From the NCBI RefSeq assembly GCF_026339955.1, contig NZ_JAPEPW010000002.1, forward strand, positions 1,116,001 to 1,180,000: a DNA stretch of 64,000 nt, in the 5' to 3' direction. Shown here in pieces: positions 1 to 9,123 of this stretch (its first letter is position 1; the number at the start of each line of letters is the position of its first letter). The DNA comes from Streptomyces sp. NBC_01549 (GTDB lineage Bacteria; Actinomycetota; Actinomycetes; Streptomycetales; Streptomycetaceae). The notes below the pieces were generated by a model. It searched no databases. It was not told where the DNA came from and saw nothing but the letters and a program-made list of their open reading frames with translations. The translations under genes were made by a program, and so were the position numbers.

Positions 1-341
1 ACATTCGAACCTTTAGGCATTGTCATGTCCGCCCCCATCACGTGTCACCGCGCCAGGCCACGCCTCGGGCCGCCCCTCGGACCCTTTCCCCGACCAACCT
101 ATTCCCCCAGGACTCCGAACTCCTGTGAGGTACCTCGGAAGGCCCCAGGAAGAGCCCCGAAGACTGCCGGTCAACCGCCGGTAACCCCCTCGGAACTCGG
201 CCTTTACGCGATCTGAACCCCGCTTGACGCCCTTTTTTGCCGAGTTCGCTCGCATTGGGGATCCCGCGTCACTGCCGACACGAAAAACAACCCTCTTATC
301 GGTCTCCCCAACCAGCACATCGTGGGCTTAACTTATGTGCC
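1..341. other. gene-free left edge, upstream region of the Pro/Gln-rich gene
   Basis: No convincing coding region lies here; the open frames on both strands have arbitrary, Arg/Pro-rich composition. The final ~120 bases before the ATG at 342 are more AT-rich than the surroundings and include a TTGACG hexamer near 224, which could be a -35 element for the downstream gene. I could not pair it with a good -10 box. No repeat or RNA gene was seen. Confidence 0.4.
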
Positions 342-785
342 ATGACCTCCCCCCGCTCCACCTATGGCGGCGGTTACTACTCCGCGCCGTCCTTCCCGGA
401 CACCCCGATCTACGACTCCTTGGTCGCCGAGCGGGGCACTCCCCAGATCGCCCCGATCAGGGTCCCCGCCGCCTACGACACGGGCAACAGCTACCTTCCC
501 GCGCTTCCGTCGGCACTTCCCGCCCTGCCGGCCGGACCCTCACAGCAGGCCCCCATGTACGGCGGCTACCCGCAGGCCCAGCAGCCCGCGCCGCTGCAGC
601 AGGCCCCGGCGCCGTACATCCCGCAGCAGGCCGGCGCTCCGCGTGGCTACCCGGGACCCCAGCAACAGCCGCAGCGCCCGATGGCGGCCGGCACCGGCTA
701 CGAGGCGATGCGCCCCGCGGCTCCCCGCCCCGCACCGGCTCCGTACCAGGAGCCGTACAACAACCAGCAGTACCGCGGGTACTGA
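342..785 (+). CDS. Pro/Gln/Tyr-rich conserved Streptomyces protein (DUF6643-like)
   Basis: A 147-residue low-complexity protein of unknown function. The N-terminal ~65 residues are the more conserved-looking part (starting MTSPRSTYGGGYYSAP, with the stretch IAPIRVPAAYD). The rest is rich in Pro, Gln, Ala and Tyr and probably disordered. It has no signal peptide, membrane segment or catalytic motif. The frame stays open upstream to an ATG at 237, but that extension has random composition, so I use the ATG at 342. I recall this N-terminus as typical of a Streptomyces-specific family catalogued as DUF6643. It stands alone, 68 bp before the MOSC gene on the same strand. Confidence 0.7.
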   Translation: MTSPRSTYGGGYYSAPSFPDTPIYDSLVAERGTPQIAPIRVPAAYDTGNSYLPALPSALPALPAGPSQQAPMYGGYPQAQQPAPLQQAPAPYIPQQAGAPRGYPGPQQQPQRPMAAGTGYEAMRPAAPRPAPAPYQEPYNNQQYRGY

Positions 786-853
786 GGGGCTGAGGCAGGC
801 AGGCACCGCCCCATTCGGAACGGAATGTCGGTGCCTGCTGGCACGATGGAGTC

Positions 854-1678
854 ATGGGGAATGCGGAGCTTTACTCGATCCATGTCCATCCGGTCAAAGC
901 CTTCCGGGCTCTCTCGCCCCGGGAGGCCGTCGTGGAGCCCTGGGGACTGGCCGGAGACCGACGCTGGGTACTGATCGACGACGGGGGAAAGGTCGTCACC
1001 CAGCGCCAGCAACCGCGGCTGGCACTGGCCGCCGCCGAGCTGCTGCCCGGCGGCGGCATACGTCTGTCCGCGCCCGGCCGTGAGCCGCTGACCGTCCCCG
1101 TGCCCCAGCCGGCCGGCACGACACCGCTGGACCTCTTCGGCGACAAGGTGGAGGCCGTCCTCGCGGACACGGCCGCGCACGCCTGGTGCAGTGACTACCT
1201 GGGGACCGAGGTGCGTCTCCTCCACATGGACGATCCCGCCACGCGCAGGCCCGTGGACCCGGAGTACGCACGTCCGGGCGAGACCGTCAGCTTCGCCGAC
1301 GGCTATCCCCTGCTGGTCACCACACTCGCCTCGCTGGACGCGCTCAACACCTGGATCGCGCGGGGCGACCGCGCCGATGAGGGCCCCCTCCCGATGAACC
1401 GCTTCCGGCCGAACGTGGTGGTGGCGGGCACGGCGGCATGGGCCGAGGACGACTGGCGGCGGATCGCCATCGGCGAGGTCACCTTCCGAGTGCCCAAGAT
1501 GTGCGGCCGCTGCGTCGTGACCACCACCGACCAGGACACCGCCCAGCGCGGCAAGGAGCCGCTGCGCACGCTCGGACGCCACCGCCGCTTCGGCTCCCAG
1601 CTCGTCTTCGGACAGAACCTGGTTCCGGAGTCCAGCGGCACGGTGCGGATCGGCGATCCGGTCACAGTCCTCGAATGA
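854..1678 (+). CDS. MOSC domain protein (YcbX/mARC-like)
   Basis: 274 residues with the two-part architecture of YcbX/mARC-type MOSC proteins. A MOSC N-terminal beta-barrel spans about residues 1-120 (YSIHVHPVKAFRALSP at the start), and a MOSC domain spans about 130-270. The segment KMCGRCVVTTTDQDT includes Cys217 and Cys220; a cysteine in this position coordinates the molybdenum cofactor in the family. These proteins bind Moco and reduce N-hydroxylated or sulfur substrates, but the substrate here cannot be read. No fused ferredoxin domain is present, so an external electron donor would be needed. GGAG lies 4-5 bp before the ATG. Confidence 0.88.
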   Translation: MGNAELYSIHVHPVKAFRALSPREAVVEPWGLAGDRRWVLIDDGGKVVTQRQQPRLALAAAELLPGGGIRLSAPGREPLTVPVPQPAGTTPLDLFGDKVEAVLADTAAHAWCSDYLGTEVRLLHMDDPATRRPVDPEYARPGETVSFADGYPLLVTTLASLDALNTWIARGDRADEGPLPMNRFRPNVVVAGTAAWAEDDWRRIAIGEVTFRVPKMCGRCVVTTTDQDTAQRGKEPLRTLGRHRRFGSQLVFGQNLVPESSGTVRIGDPVTVLE

Positions 1679-1839
1679 CGTGCCCACGGGGAACCCGGGC
1701 CCCGGGCACGGTCGTTGAGACCGCGTGAGAAGTTCATGAGAGGCCATGGGAAAGGGTGATTTCGCTCTCTCTTTTCCGAGGCTCGCATATGAACGGCTCC
1801 GCCGGGGGTTATCACGGAGGCGAAAGGGGGTGCGGGACG

Positions 1840-2445
1840 GTGCGAGCTATCGGCGGACTCTGGCGCTGGCGACACAATCCGCTGCGCCGCACGACCGATC
1901 TGGTCGAGGCGTGGCTGGCCCTGCTGGCCGTCCTGCTGATCCTCACCCTCGCGCCCCTGATCGGCGTCCTCACCGGAGCGACGGCGCAGAACGCCCTCCA
2001 ACAGGCCGTTCGGGACCAGCGCCTGGCCCGCCACGAAGTGACGGCCACCGTCGTCGGCAAGGCGGACCGGGCCCCGCTGGACCCCGACCCCGAGGCCTCG
2101 TCGGCGCACGATGTGCACAGCCGCGTGCTCGCCGACTGGACCGCCCCGGACGGCACGGCCCATCACGCCAAGGTGATAGCCGCTCTCGAATCACCGCACA
2201 AGGGCGACCACTTCTCCCTCTGGACCGACGAGCACGGTGACATAGTCGGCCGCCCGCTGGATTCGGCCACCGCGACGACGCATGCCGTGCTGGCGGGCCT
2301 CGGCGCGGCCCTGCTGACCGCCGGGCTCCTCGACAGCGGCAGACGTCTGATCGTGTGGCGCATGGTCCTGCGCCGGTACGCCCGTTGGGATCAGGCATGG
2401 GACAGGGCGGGCCCGGACTGGGGCAGGACGGGCACCGGCAGCTGA
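1840..2445 (+). CDS. Rv1733c-like two-helix membrane protein
   Basis: 201 residues from the GTG at 1840, which follows a GGAGG at 1816-1820; the frame is also open to an ATG at 1789 and a GTG at 1756. The protein opens with a WRWRHNPLRR basic motif, then a first membrane helix at about residues 19-41 (LLAVLLILTLAPLIGVL). An extracytoplasmic domain of ~100 residues follows, then a second helix at about 148-167, and a short Arg-rich tail (VWRMVLRRYARW). This two-helix topology matches the Rv1733c family of actinobacterial membrane proteins, whose function is unknown. It stands alone between the MOSC gene and the beta-helix/AAA+ gene. Confidence 0.75.
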   Translation: MRAIGGLWRWRHNPLRRTTDLVEAWLALLAVLLILTLAPLIGVLTGATAQNALQQAVRDQRLARHEVTATVVGKADRAPLDPDPEASSAHDVHSRVLADWTAPDGTAHHAKVIAALESPHKGDHFSLWTDEHGDIVGRPLDSATATTHAVLAGLGAALLTAGLLDSGRRLIVWRMVLRRYARWDQAWDRAGPDWGRTGTGS

Positions 2446-2603
2446 CCGCCTTCCGGCTCCGGTCAACCCACCGTCCCCGCGCACGCTACGGTGGACCGAC
2501 CGAACCGTTCGGCACCGTCGTGAGAAACTGTTCTTGATCGCGACGGGGTTTCAGCACGGCCTCGCAGGACCCGCGTACGACGAGGTGGGGGCACAACAGC
2601 GCC

Positions 2604-5039
2604 ATGGCACAGGGCACGGTCCAGGTGACGCACACCGGCACCTCGCGGTGGCGGCGCCGCACAGGAGAGTACGCATCGCTGGCCGCCGCCCTGGAGGCCG
2701 CGGCCGACGGGGACGTGCTCACCGTCGCCCCCGGCACCTACCGGGAGAATCTCGTGGTCCAGCGCGCGGTGACGCTGCGCGGACCGGAAGGCTCCCCCGG
2801 CTCCGTGCGCATCGCGCCGGTGGACGGGGTGCCGCTGACGGTGCGTGCCTCGGCCGTGGTCCAGGATCTGCACGTGGAGGGCCAGGACTCGGCCGCCCCC
2901 GCGCTGCTCGTCGAGGAGGGCACCCCGGAGCTCCTCGACCTGCGGATCGTCACGCGCTCCGCGGCCGGCATCGAGGTGCGCGGCGGCGCCCGTCCGACCG
3001 TGCGGCGCTGCACGGTCGACAATCCGGCCGGTGTCGGCATCGCCGTACTGGACGGCGGCGGTGGGGTGTTCGAGGAGTGCGAGGTCGTCGCCTCCGGGCA
3101 GTCCGGCATCGCGGTGCGCGGGGGCGCCCATCCCCGTCTGGAGCGCTGCCGGGTGCGCCACGCCTCCGGTGCGGGCCTGTCGGTGACCGGCGAGAACTCC
3201 TCGCTCGAGGCGGTCGGTTGCGAGGTGTACGAGGTCAAGGGCTCCGGCGTGCAGATCACCGCACGCGCCGCGGCCCATCTCACCGACTGCGATGTGCACC
3301 GCACGACGTCGGACGGTGTCACGCTGGACACGGACGCCGTACTCACGCTCGCCGACTGCCGCATCCACGACATCCCGGAGAACGCGGTGGACCTGCGTTC
3401 CCGCTCGGTCCTCACCCTGACCCGCACCACCGTGCGGCAGTTCGGGCGCAACGGCCTGTCGGTCTGGGACCCGGGCACACGCGTGGACGCCAACCAGTGC
3501 GAGATCTTCGACAGCACGGGCGACTACCCCGCGGTGTGGGTCAGCGACGGCGCGACCGCGGTGCTCGAGTCCTGCCGGGTGCACGACGTGCCCGACGCCC
3601 TGTTCGTCCTCGACCGCGGTTCACGCGTGGACGTCGTCGACAGTGACCTCTCCCAAGTGCGCAACACCGCCGTCTCGGTGAGCGACGGCGCCACCGCGCA
3701 GCTCGACGACTGCCGGATCCGCGACGCCGCGACCGGCGCCTGGTTCCGTGACCACGGAAGCGGCGGCACCCTGTCCGGCTGCACCGTGGACGGCACCCAG
3801 ACCGGCGTGATCGTCACCAAGGGCGCCGACCCCACCTTCGAGCGCTGCACGGTCGACTCGCCCGCGGAGGCCGGTTTCTACGTGTCTGCGGGCGGCCGCG
3901 GGAGTTTCCACAACTGCCGCGTGACGGGCAGCGGGGGCTACGGCTTCCACGTCATCGACGGCTGCCGGGCGACGCTGAAGAAGTGCCGTACGGAGCGCTG
4001 CGCGCGCGGGGGTTACGAGTTCGCCGACGGCGGCAACGCACCGGGCGGCGGCCCGGTCGTCGAGGACTGCACGAGCGACGAGAGCGCCGGAGTGCGCCCC
4101 CCGGCACACGAGACGGCCGTCCAGACGTCCAACCCGTCCTCGGGCCTGCTCGGCGCGATCCCGGGCCAGCGCAGCACCGAGCAGGAACCGCTCGTCACCA
4201 CCACCGAGCCCGAGCCCGCGCAGCCGGCCCGCACGTCGAAGGTCGTCCTCGGCGAACTCGACGGGCTGGTGGGCCTGGACAGCGTCAAGCGCGAGGTGCG
4301 CGCCCTCACCGACATGATCGAGGTGGGCCGCCGCAGACAGCAGGCGGGCCTCAAGGCGGCCTCCGCCCGCCGCCATCTGGTCTTCACCGGCTCCCCCGGC
4401 ACCGGCAAGACGACGGTCGCCCGGCTGTACGGCGAGATCCTGGCCTCGCTCGGTGTCCTGGAGAAGGGACATCTCGTGGAGGTGTCCCGCGTCGACCTGG
4501 TCGGCGAGCACATCGGATCCACGGCGATCCGCACCCAGGAGGCGTTCGACCGGGCCCGCGGCGGCGTCCTGTTCATCGACGAGGCGTACGCGCTGTCGCC
4601 GGAGGACTCGGGCCGTGACTTCGGCCGCGAGGCCATCGACACACTCGTGAAGCTGATGGAGGACCACCGGGACGCGGTCGTCGTGATCGTCGCGGGCTAC
4701 ACGGCCGAGATGGAGCGGTTCCTCACCGTCAACCCCGGTGTGGCGTCCCGCTTCTCACGGACCATCACCTTCAGCGACTACATCCCCGAGGAGTTGCTGC
4801 GGATCGTGGAGCAGCAGGCCGAGGAGCACGAGTACAGCCTGGCGCCCGGCGCGCCCGAGGCGCTGCTGAAGTACTTCACGGCGATCCCCAAGGGCCCGGC
4901 GTTCGGCAACGGCCGCACCGCGCGGCAGACCTTCGAGGCGATGGTCGAGCGGCACGCGGGGCGGGTCGCCCAGCTCGACGAGCCGAGCACGGACGACCTC
5001 ACGCTGCTCTACCCGGAGGACCTGCCGGAGCTGCCCTGA
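2604..5039 (+). CDS. right-handed beta-helix / CbbX-type AAA+ ATPase fusion
   Basis: 811 residues. About residues 20-480 are ~20-residue parallel beta-helix repeats of pectate-lyase-like type, with recurring 'C.V....G.GI.V..GA.P.L..C' units. A Pro/Glu-rich linker follows to about 540. The C-terminal ~260 residues are a CbbX/SpoVK/EccA-type AAA+ module with Walker A GSPGTGKTT at 596-604 and Walker B VLFIDEAY near 655-662. The motif HIGSTAIRT sits between them and FSRTITF follows. CbbX-type ATPases remodel partner complexes; the beta-helix could serve as recognition surface or scaffold. No signal peptide is seen, so a cytoplasmic protein is expected. The start is the ATG at 2604; the best Shine-Dalgarno is weak. 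Confidence 0.87.
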   Translation: MAQGTVQVTHTGTSRWRRRTGEYASLAAALEAAADGDVLTVAPGTYRENLVVQRAVTLRGPEGSPGSVRIAPVDGVPLTVRASAVVQDLHVEGQDSAAPALLVEEGTPELLDLRIVTRSAAGIEVRGGARPTVRRCTVDNPAGVGIAVLDGGGGVFEECEVVASGQSGIAVRGGAHPRLERCRVRHASGAGLSVTGENSSLEAVGCEVYEVKGSGVQITARAAAHLTDCDVHRTTSDGVTLDTDAVLTLADCRIHDIPENAVDLRSRSVLTLTRTTVRQFGRNGLSVWDPGTRVDANQCEIFDSTGDYPAVWVSDGATAVLESCRVHDVPDALFVLDRGSRVDVVDSDLSQVRNTAVSVSDGATAQLDDCRIRDAATGAWFRDHGSGGTLSGCTVDGTQTGVIVTKGADPTFERCTVDSPAEAGFYVSAGGRGSFHNCRVTGSGGYGFHVIDGCRATLKKCRTERCARGGYEFADGGNAPGGGPVVEDCTSDESAGVRPPAHETAVQTSNPSSGLLGAIPGQRSTEQEPLVTTTEPEPAQPARTSKVVLGELDGLVGLDSVKREVRALTDMIEVGRRRQQAGLKAASARRHLVFTGSPGTGKTTVARLYGEILASLGVLEKGHLVEVSRVDLVGEHIGSTAIRTQEAFDRARGGVLFIDEAYALSPEDSGRDFGREAIDTLVKLMEDHRDAVVVIVAGYTAEMERFLTVNPGVASRFSRTITFSDYIPEELLRIVEQQAEEHEYSLAPGAPEALLKYFTAIPKGPAFGNGRTARQTFEAMVERHAGRVAQLDEPSTDDLTLLYPEDLPELP

Positions 5040-5083
5040 CCATCGCCCTGTGGGACGGGTGGTCGCCCTCGGATCGTGCGCCC

Positions 5084-7468
5084 TCAGGTCGTGGCGTCGC
5101 CTTCGGGGCGGGGGCTCGGTACCGCCTCCCGCCGTAGCCGCGCCAGCAGTCGTTCGCGTTCCTCGGCGAAGGCCGGGTCCGCCTGGTAGTCCCCGTGTCC
5201 GAGGATCGGCGCGGGCAGCGGATGCTCCTGGGTGCGCCCGTAGGCGAGCGGGTCGTGCAGGGCCGCTCGGTCGACCTGGGGGCCGCAGTCACCGGGCAGC
5301 CGTACGGGGCCGCCGATGGGGTCGGTGAGACGGTACAGGTTGCGCCAGCAGTCCACCTCTCGGTGCAGGGAGGTGAGGGCGGCCGGGCCGAAGTGGGCCG
5401 GGAACCAGCGCCCGTAGAGCCGTTCCAGGGGAGAGCCGTAGGTGAGCAGGGCGACCCGCTTGCGTACGGAGGGCTTCAACTGCCAGGCCGCGGCGGCGGC
5501 CAGCACACTGCCCTGGGAGTGCCCGGAGAGCACCAGGCGCCCGCCGGTGGCGCGGGTCCAGGTGACCATGCGCCAGGTCAGGTCGGGCACGGCACGCTCG
5601 GCGTAGCAGGGCGGCGCGAAGGGGTGGGCGGCCCGCGGCCAGAAGGTGCCGACGTCCCAGAGGATGCCGATGGTGCGGCGGGCCGCCGGGTCCTTGTAGG
5701 CGCGCCGACCCGAGGTGACGAGAAGGATGAAGCCGAGGCCGATCAGCCAGGACCCGAGCGCCTGCGCGGCTTCGGCGGCGCCCCGGACGAAGGCGTACGA
5801 CCCTCGCGCGGCCTCGGTCGGGGTGTCACCGGTCGTCAGGGCGCCCACCAGGGCTCCGGCGCCGAGCAGCAGGGTGACGAACGAGATGACGCCGACCATG
5901 AGGGGTGCCCGGTCGGTGAGGGCGGCCATCGCACGGGTGCTCGCGATACGGCGGGTGCGGGTGGTGTCCTTGGCCTCGCCCCGGTAGTCGAGTTCTACCG
6001 CGCGCATCTCGAGGCGGCGCAGCCGCCAGGTGCGCCGGGCCAGCCTGCCGCACAGGCCGAGGAGCACAAGAAGCGTCGGCGGGATCACGGACGCCTGCCA
6101 GGTCAGCAGAACGGGCGGGCCGGGCAGCGAACCCCGGGTGCCGTCCAGCCAGTCGGCGACGCGCTGGGCGACTCCGCCGGACATCACGCCGCCCAGAGCG
6201 CAGGCCAGCATCGCGACGGCGGGCCCGGCCAGACCGCGCAGGGCGGTGCGCGGATCGGGCCGTGTGCGGTACAGGACACGGGCCACCACGCCGAGCGCGA
6301 TGACGAGCAGTCCCTGCGCGAGCGCGAGGCCGCCGAAGATCCCGTCGCCCGGCAGTCGCCCCGCCGAGTGCCAGCCGGGCCGTGGCCATCCGGCGTACAG
6401 CAGGGTCAGGGCGAACAGGCTGATCGAGCCCAGAGGCAGCAGGCGCACCAGGGTGGCGTCCAGTTCCCGGTCCAGCCGGTGTTCGCTGCGCCCGCGTCGA
6501 CAGACCACCCACAGCACCACGACCGCGCCCACGGCGAGGGACGCGTACAGCAGCAGGCCCAGGGTCTCCAGTGCGACGGGGCCTTCGCTCCCCCGGTCGA
6601 AGCGGGCCGCGGGGCCGCCGACGGCGGCGGTGACGGTGAGGAATCCCGCCGCGGTGTGCGCGGCGCGCAGCCGGGCCACCAGGCGGCGCCCGTACCAGAA
6701 GCCGGGTCTGCCGAGCCCGGTGCGGCCGGTCTCCTCGGCGGGCTCGGGCCCGCGCGAGACGGGCTGCTGGGACTCGTACGCGCTCCAGGTGCGGTGCGAG
6801 AGGTACCAGAGCAGGCAGGTGAGCCCCGCGGGCACCAGGGCGGCCAGGGCGAGACGCCGGCCGGGCCGGCTCCACCAGCCGTTGTCGGACAGGTCCGGGG
6901 AGAGGAAGCCCAGCCAGGAGTGCGCCTCGGCGCACGCGCGTGTGCCCGCGCACTGCCAGGCGGTCAGGTCGAGGGCGACCTCGCAGGCCGCGGCGACCAG
7001 CAGCACGGTGAGGGTGAGCCCGGCCAGCCGCACCAGCAGGCCGTACAGGCGGACCGTCCGGGTGCGGCCGCGGGTGGCGGGACGCATCCAGTGCGCGAGG
7101 TTGACAACCATGAAGGGCAGCAGCAACAGCCACAGGGCCCTGGTGCCGTTGCCGGAGGTGAGGTTGCACCACACATAGGCCTCGGGGACCGGTTTGCCCC
7201 GGTAGTCGTCGGGGCGCCGCTCCGCGTCGGCGTCGTCGACGCGCCGGTGGACGGCCGCCGTGTCGTCGCCGCTGATCCGGACCGTCCGCGGATCGTCCAG
7301 CATCTTCTCGGGTGTGGTGCCGCCGACTCCATGGACCAGGAGTTCGAGGGCGGTGTCGGCCGCTTCGGGCCGCTGTGCGGGGCCGCTGAGCTCTCCCGCC
7401 GAGGCGTGTTCCCGTGCACGTTCCACTGTTCTGCACTTCCCCCGTGCCGCGCGTCTGGCATGTGTCAT
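5084..7468 (-). CDS. polytopic membrane protein with C-terminal alpha/beta-hydrolase (lipase-type) site
   Basis: 794 residues from the ATG at 7468 (MTHARRAARGK). An AGGAGA lies further upstream and the frame remains open to 7588, so the start is uncertain. The early segment LELLVHGVGGTTPEKML resembles the first strand and oxyanion loop of a lipase (HGxGG). Many hydrophobic helices follow through the middle of the protein. Near the C-terminus LSGHSQGSVLA gives a nucleophile elbow with Ser651. Family knowledge suggests an esterase or lipase fold split by a membrane block; the substrate is unknown. It is divergent from the DeoR gene and convergent with the beta-helix/AAA+ gene. Confidence 0.8.
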   Translation of the reverse strand: MTHARRAARGKCRTVERAREHASAGELSGPAQRPEAADTALELLVHGVGGTTPEKMLDDPRTVRISGDDTAAVHRRVDDADAERRPDDYRGKPVPEAYVWCNLTSGNGTRALWLLLLPFMVVNLAHWMRPATRGRTRTVRLYGLLVRLAGLTLTVLLVAAACEVALDLTAWQCAGTRACAEAHSWLGFLSPDLSDNGWWSRPGRRLALAALVPAGLTCLLWYLSHRTWSAYESQQPVSRGPEPAEETGRTGLGRPGFWYGRRLVARLRAAHTAAGFLTVTAAVGGPAARFDRGSEGPVALETLGLLLYASLAVGAVVVLWVVCRRGRSEHRLDRELDATLVRLLPLGSISLFALTLLYAGWPRPGWHSAGRLPGDGIFGGLALAQGLLVIALGVVARVLYRTRPDPRTALRGLAGPAVAMLACALGGVMSGGVAQRVADWLDGTRGSLPGPPVLLTWQASVIPPTLLVLLGLCGRLARRTWRLRRLEMRAVELDYRGEAKDTTRTRRIASTRAMAALTDRAPLMVGVISFVTLLLGAGALVGALTTGDTPTEAARGSYAFVRGAAEAAQALGSWLIGLGFILLVTSGRRAYKDPAARRTIGILWDVGTFWPRAAHPFAPPCYAERAVPDLTWRMVTWTRATGGRLVLSGHSQGSVLAAAAAWQLKPSVRKRVALLTYGSPLERLYGRWFPAHFGPAALTSLHREVDCWRNLYRLTDPIGGPVRLPGDCGPQVDRAALHDPLAYGRTQEHPLPAPILGHGDYQADPAFAEERERLLARLRREAVPSPRPEGDATT

Positions 7469-7707
7469 GTGCAGGTACAAGGATCTCCTCTCAGGGGTGC
7501 CCGCACACCGGTGGTCACGAAATCTCCCCGATACGTGTGACAGTGACGCGGCGGAAGGAAAGCGGTGTCCTCGCGGTGAGTGGCACACGTGTCGGTGGCC
7601 CGTGCGAGGATGGGTCGTCCTCCAGGCCTAGGACAAGGAGAATGTCCACGTGGGAGTGGGTTCGGACGGAGTGTCGGGCAGCTTGTGGCGAAAGGACCGG
7701 AGCGGAC

Positions 7708-8538
7708 GTGAGTGAGAATCAGAACCTTCTCGCGGAGCAGCGTCGCGCCCTGATTCTCGACGAGGTACGGCGTCGGGGCGGCGTCCGGGTGAACGAGCTG
7801 ACCCGCAAGCTCGGCGTCTCGGACATGACGGTCCGTCGTGACCTCGACGCCCTCGCCCGCCAGGGCGTGGTGGAGAAGGTGCACGGCGGCGCGGTGCCGG
7901 TGGTCGAGGCGAGTACGCACGAGCCGGGCTTCGAGGCCAAGTCGGGTCTGGAACTGACCGCCAAGGAGGACATCGCGCGGGCCGCCGCCGAACTGGTCGC
8001 GCCGGGCACGGCGATCGCGCTCTCGGGCGGTACGACGACATACGCGCTGGCCCATCAGCTCCTTGACGTGCCGGACCTGACCGTGGTCACCAACTCGGTG
8101 CGGGTGGCCGACGTCTTCCACGCGGCGCAGCGCCTCTCCGGACAGCGGCAGGGCGCGGCCACGGTCGTGCTGACGGGCGGGGTGCGCACCCCGTCGGACT
8201 CCCTGGTCGGCCCGGTGGCCGACCAGGCCATCGCGGCGCTCCACTTCGACGTGCTGTTCCTCGGGGTGCACGGGATATCGGTCGAGGCGGGCCTGTCGAC
8301 GCCGAACCTGGCGGAGGCCGAGACCAACCGGCGACTGGTGCAGTCCGCGCGGCGGGTCGTCGTGGTCGCCGACCACACCAAGTGGGGCACGGTGGGTCTG
8401 AGTTCGTTCGCCGCGCTGGCCCAGGTCGACACGCTGGTCACCGACGCCGGGCTGCCGGCCGAGGCGCGGGCGGAGGTCTCCGAACACCTGCGGCGCCTGA
8501 TGGTGGCCGGAGAGTCCGAGGACGGTACAGACATCTGA
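7708..8538 (+). CDS. DeoR/GlpR-family transcriptional regulator
   Basis: 276 residues from the GTG at 7708 (GGAG 5 bp upstream); the frame is open further to an ATG at 7642. An N-terminal DeoR helix-turn-helix (about 8-60) includes the hallmark MTVRRDLDALARQGVVEKVHGG. A DeoR effector domain follows, with LSGGTTTYALAHQL as the sugar-phosphate-binding loop, LTGGVRTPSDSLVGP and VVVADHTKWG. Members repress sugar or nucleoside catabolism genes and are relieved by phosphorylated sugars. No catabolic gene adjoins it on the same strand, so the target is not evident; the divergent membrane hydrolase gene shares the 239-bp intergenic region. Confidence 0.9.
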   Translation: MSENQNLLAEQRRALILDEVRRRGGVRVNELTRKLGVSDMTVRRDLDALARQGVVEKVHGGAVPVVEASTHEPGFEAKSGLELTAKEDIARAAAELVAPGTAIALSGGTTTYALAHQLLDVPDLTVVTNSVRVADVFHAAQRLSGQRQGAATVVLTGGVRTPSDSLVGPVADQAIAALHFDVLFLGVHGISVEAGLSTPNLAEAETNRRLVQSARRVVVVADHTKWGTVGLSSFAALAQVDTLVTDAGLPAEARAEVSEHLRRLMVAGESEDGTDI

Positions 8539-8597
8539 CGGTCCGCCAGCTATGGTGACGCTGCCCGCGGCTCCGATCCCAGGTGGGGGTTTCGTCC

Positions 8598-9077
8598 ATG
8601 GCACGCCGTCTGCGCCCGGTGGGACCCGACTTCGCCGAGACCGCTCCCCTACGTCTGGTGTTCGCCCGTGAGGTGGCTGCCCCTCCGGAGGCTGTCTTCC
8701 GGGCGCTGGCCGAGGACGTACCCGGCTGGAGCGAGTGGTTCTCGGCGGTGACGCTCGCCCGGCCGACCGGGGACGGCGCCGGGCGGGAGGTCCGGCTCCG
8801 GGGCGGTACACGCTTCCAGGAGACGGTCCTCGTGGCCGAGGCCCCCGAGGTGTACGCGTACCGGGTGGACGTCACGAACACGCCCGGCCCCCGTGCGCTG
8901 GTCGAGGAGTGGCGGCTGACCCCGGCCGGGAAGGGCACCCGGGTCCAGTGGACCTTCGCCGCCGACGGCGCGACCCCGTTCCGACTGGCTCTGAAACTGG
9001 GCCGGTCGGGTCTGGGCCGCGCCTTCCGTCAGGCGGTGACGGCGCTGGACCGACGGCTGGCGTCGACACACGCGTGA
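8598..9077 (+). CDS. SRPBCC-family (START/Bet v1-like) protein
   Basis: 159 residues from the ATG at 8598; a GTG 15 bp upstream is also in frame. The pattern is that of a polyketide-cyclase/dehydrase-like SRPBCC fold: an opening strand FAREVAAPPEAVFRALAEDV, a GWSEWFSAV segment, a central VLVAEAPEVYAYRV strand, WTFAADGATPFRL, and a long C-terminal amphipathic helix. The fold binds hydrophobic ligands. Nothing in the sequence identifies the ligand, and the neighbours give no pathway. It lies 59 bp after the DeoR gene and may be co-transcribed with it. It converges on cds1. Confidence 0.8.
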   Translation: MARRLRPVGPDFAETAPLRLVFAREVAAPPEAVFRALAEDVPGWSEWFSAVTLARPTGDGAGREVRLRGGTRFQETVLVAEAPEVYAYRVDVTNTPGPRALVEEWRLTPAGKGTRVQWTFAADGATPFRLALKLGRSGLGRAFRQAVTALDRRLASTHA

Positions 9078-9123
9078 CGGCGAGTCCGCGCGCTGACGCG
9101 CCTCGTGCCCTGCCGTCCGGCCG

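Noticed and set aside
5195..7540. A 781-codon plus-strand frame opposite the membrane hydrolase
   Set aside because: Antisense, Gly/Gln/Arg-rich and without motifs, whereas the minus strand shows membrane helices and a GHSQG site.
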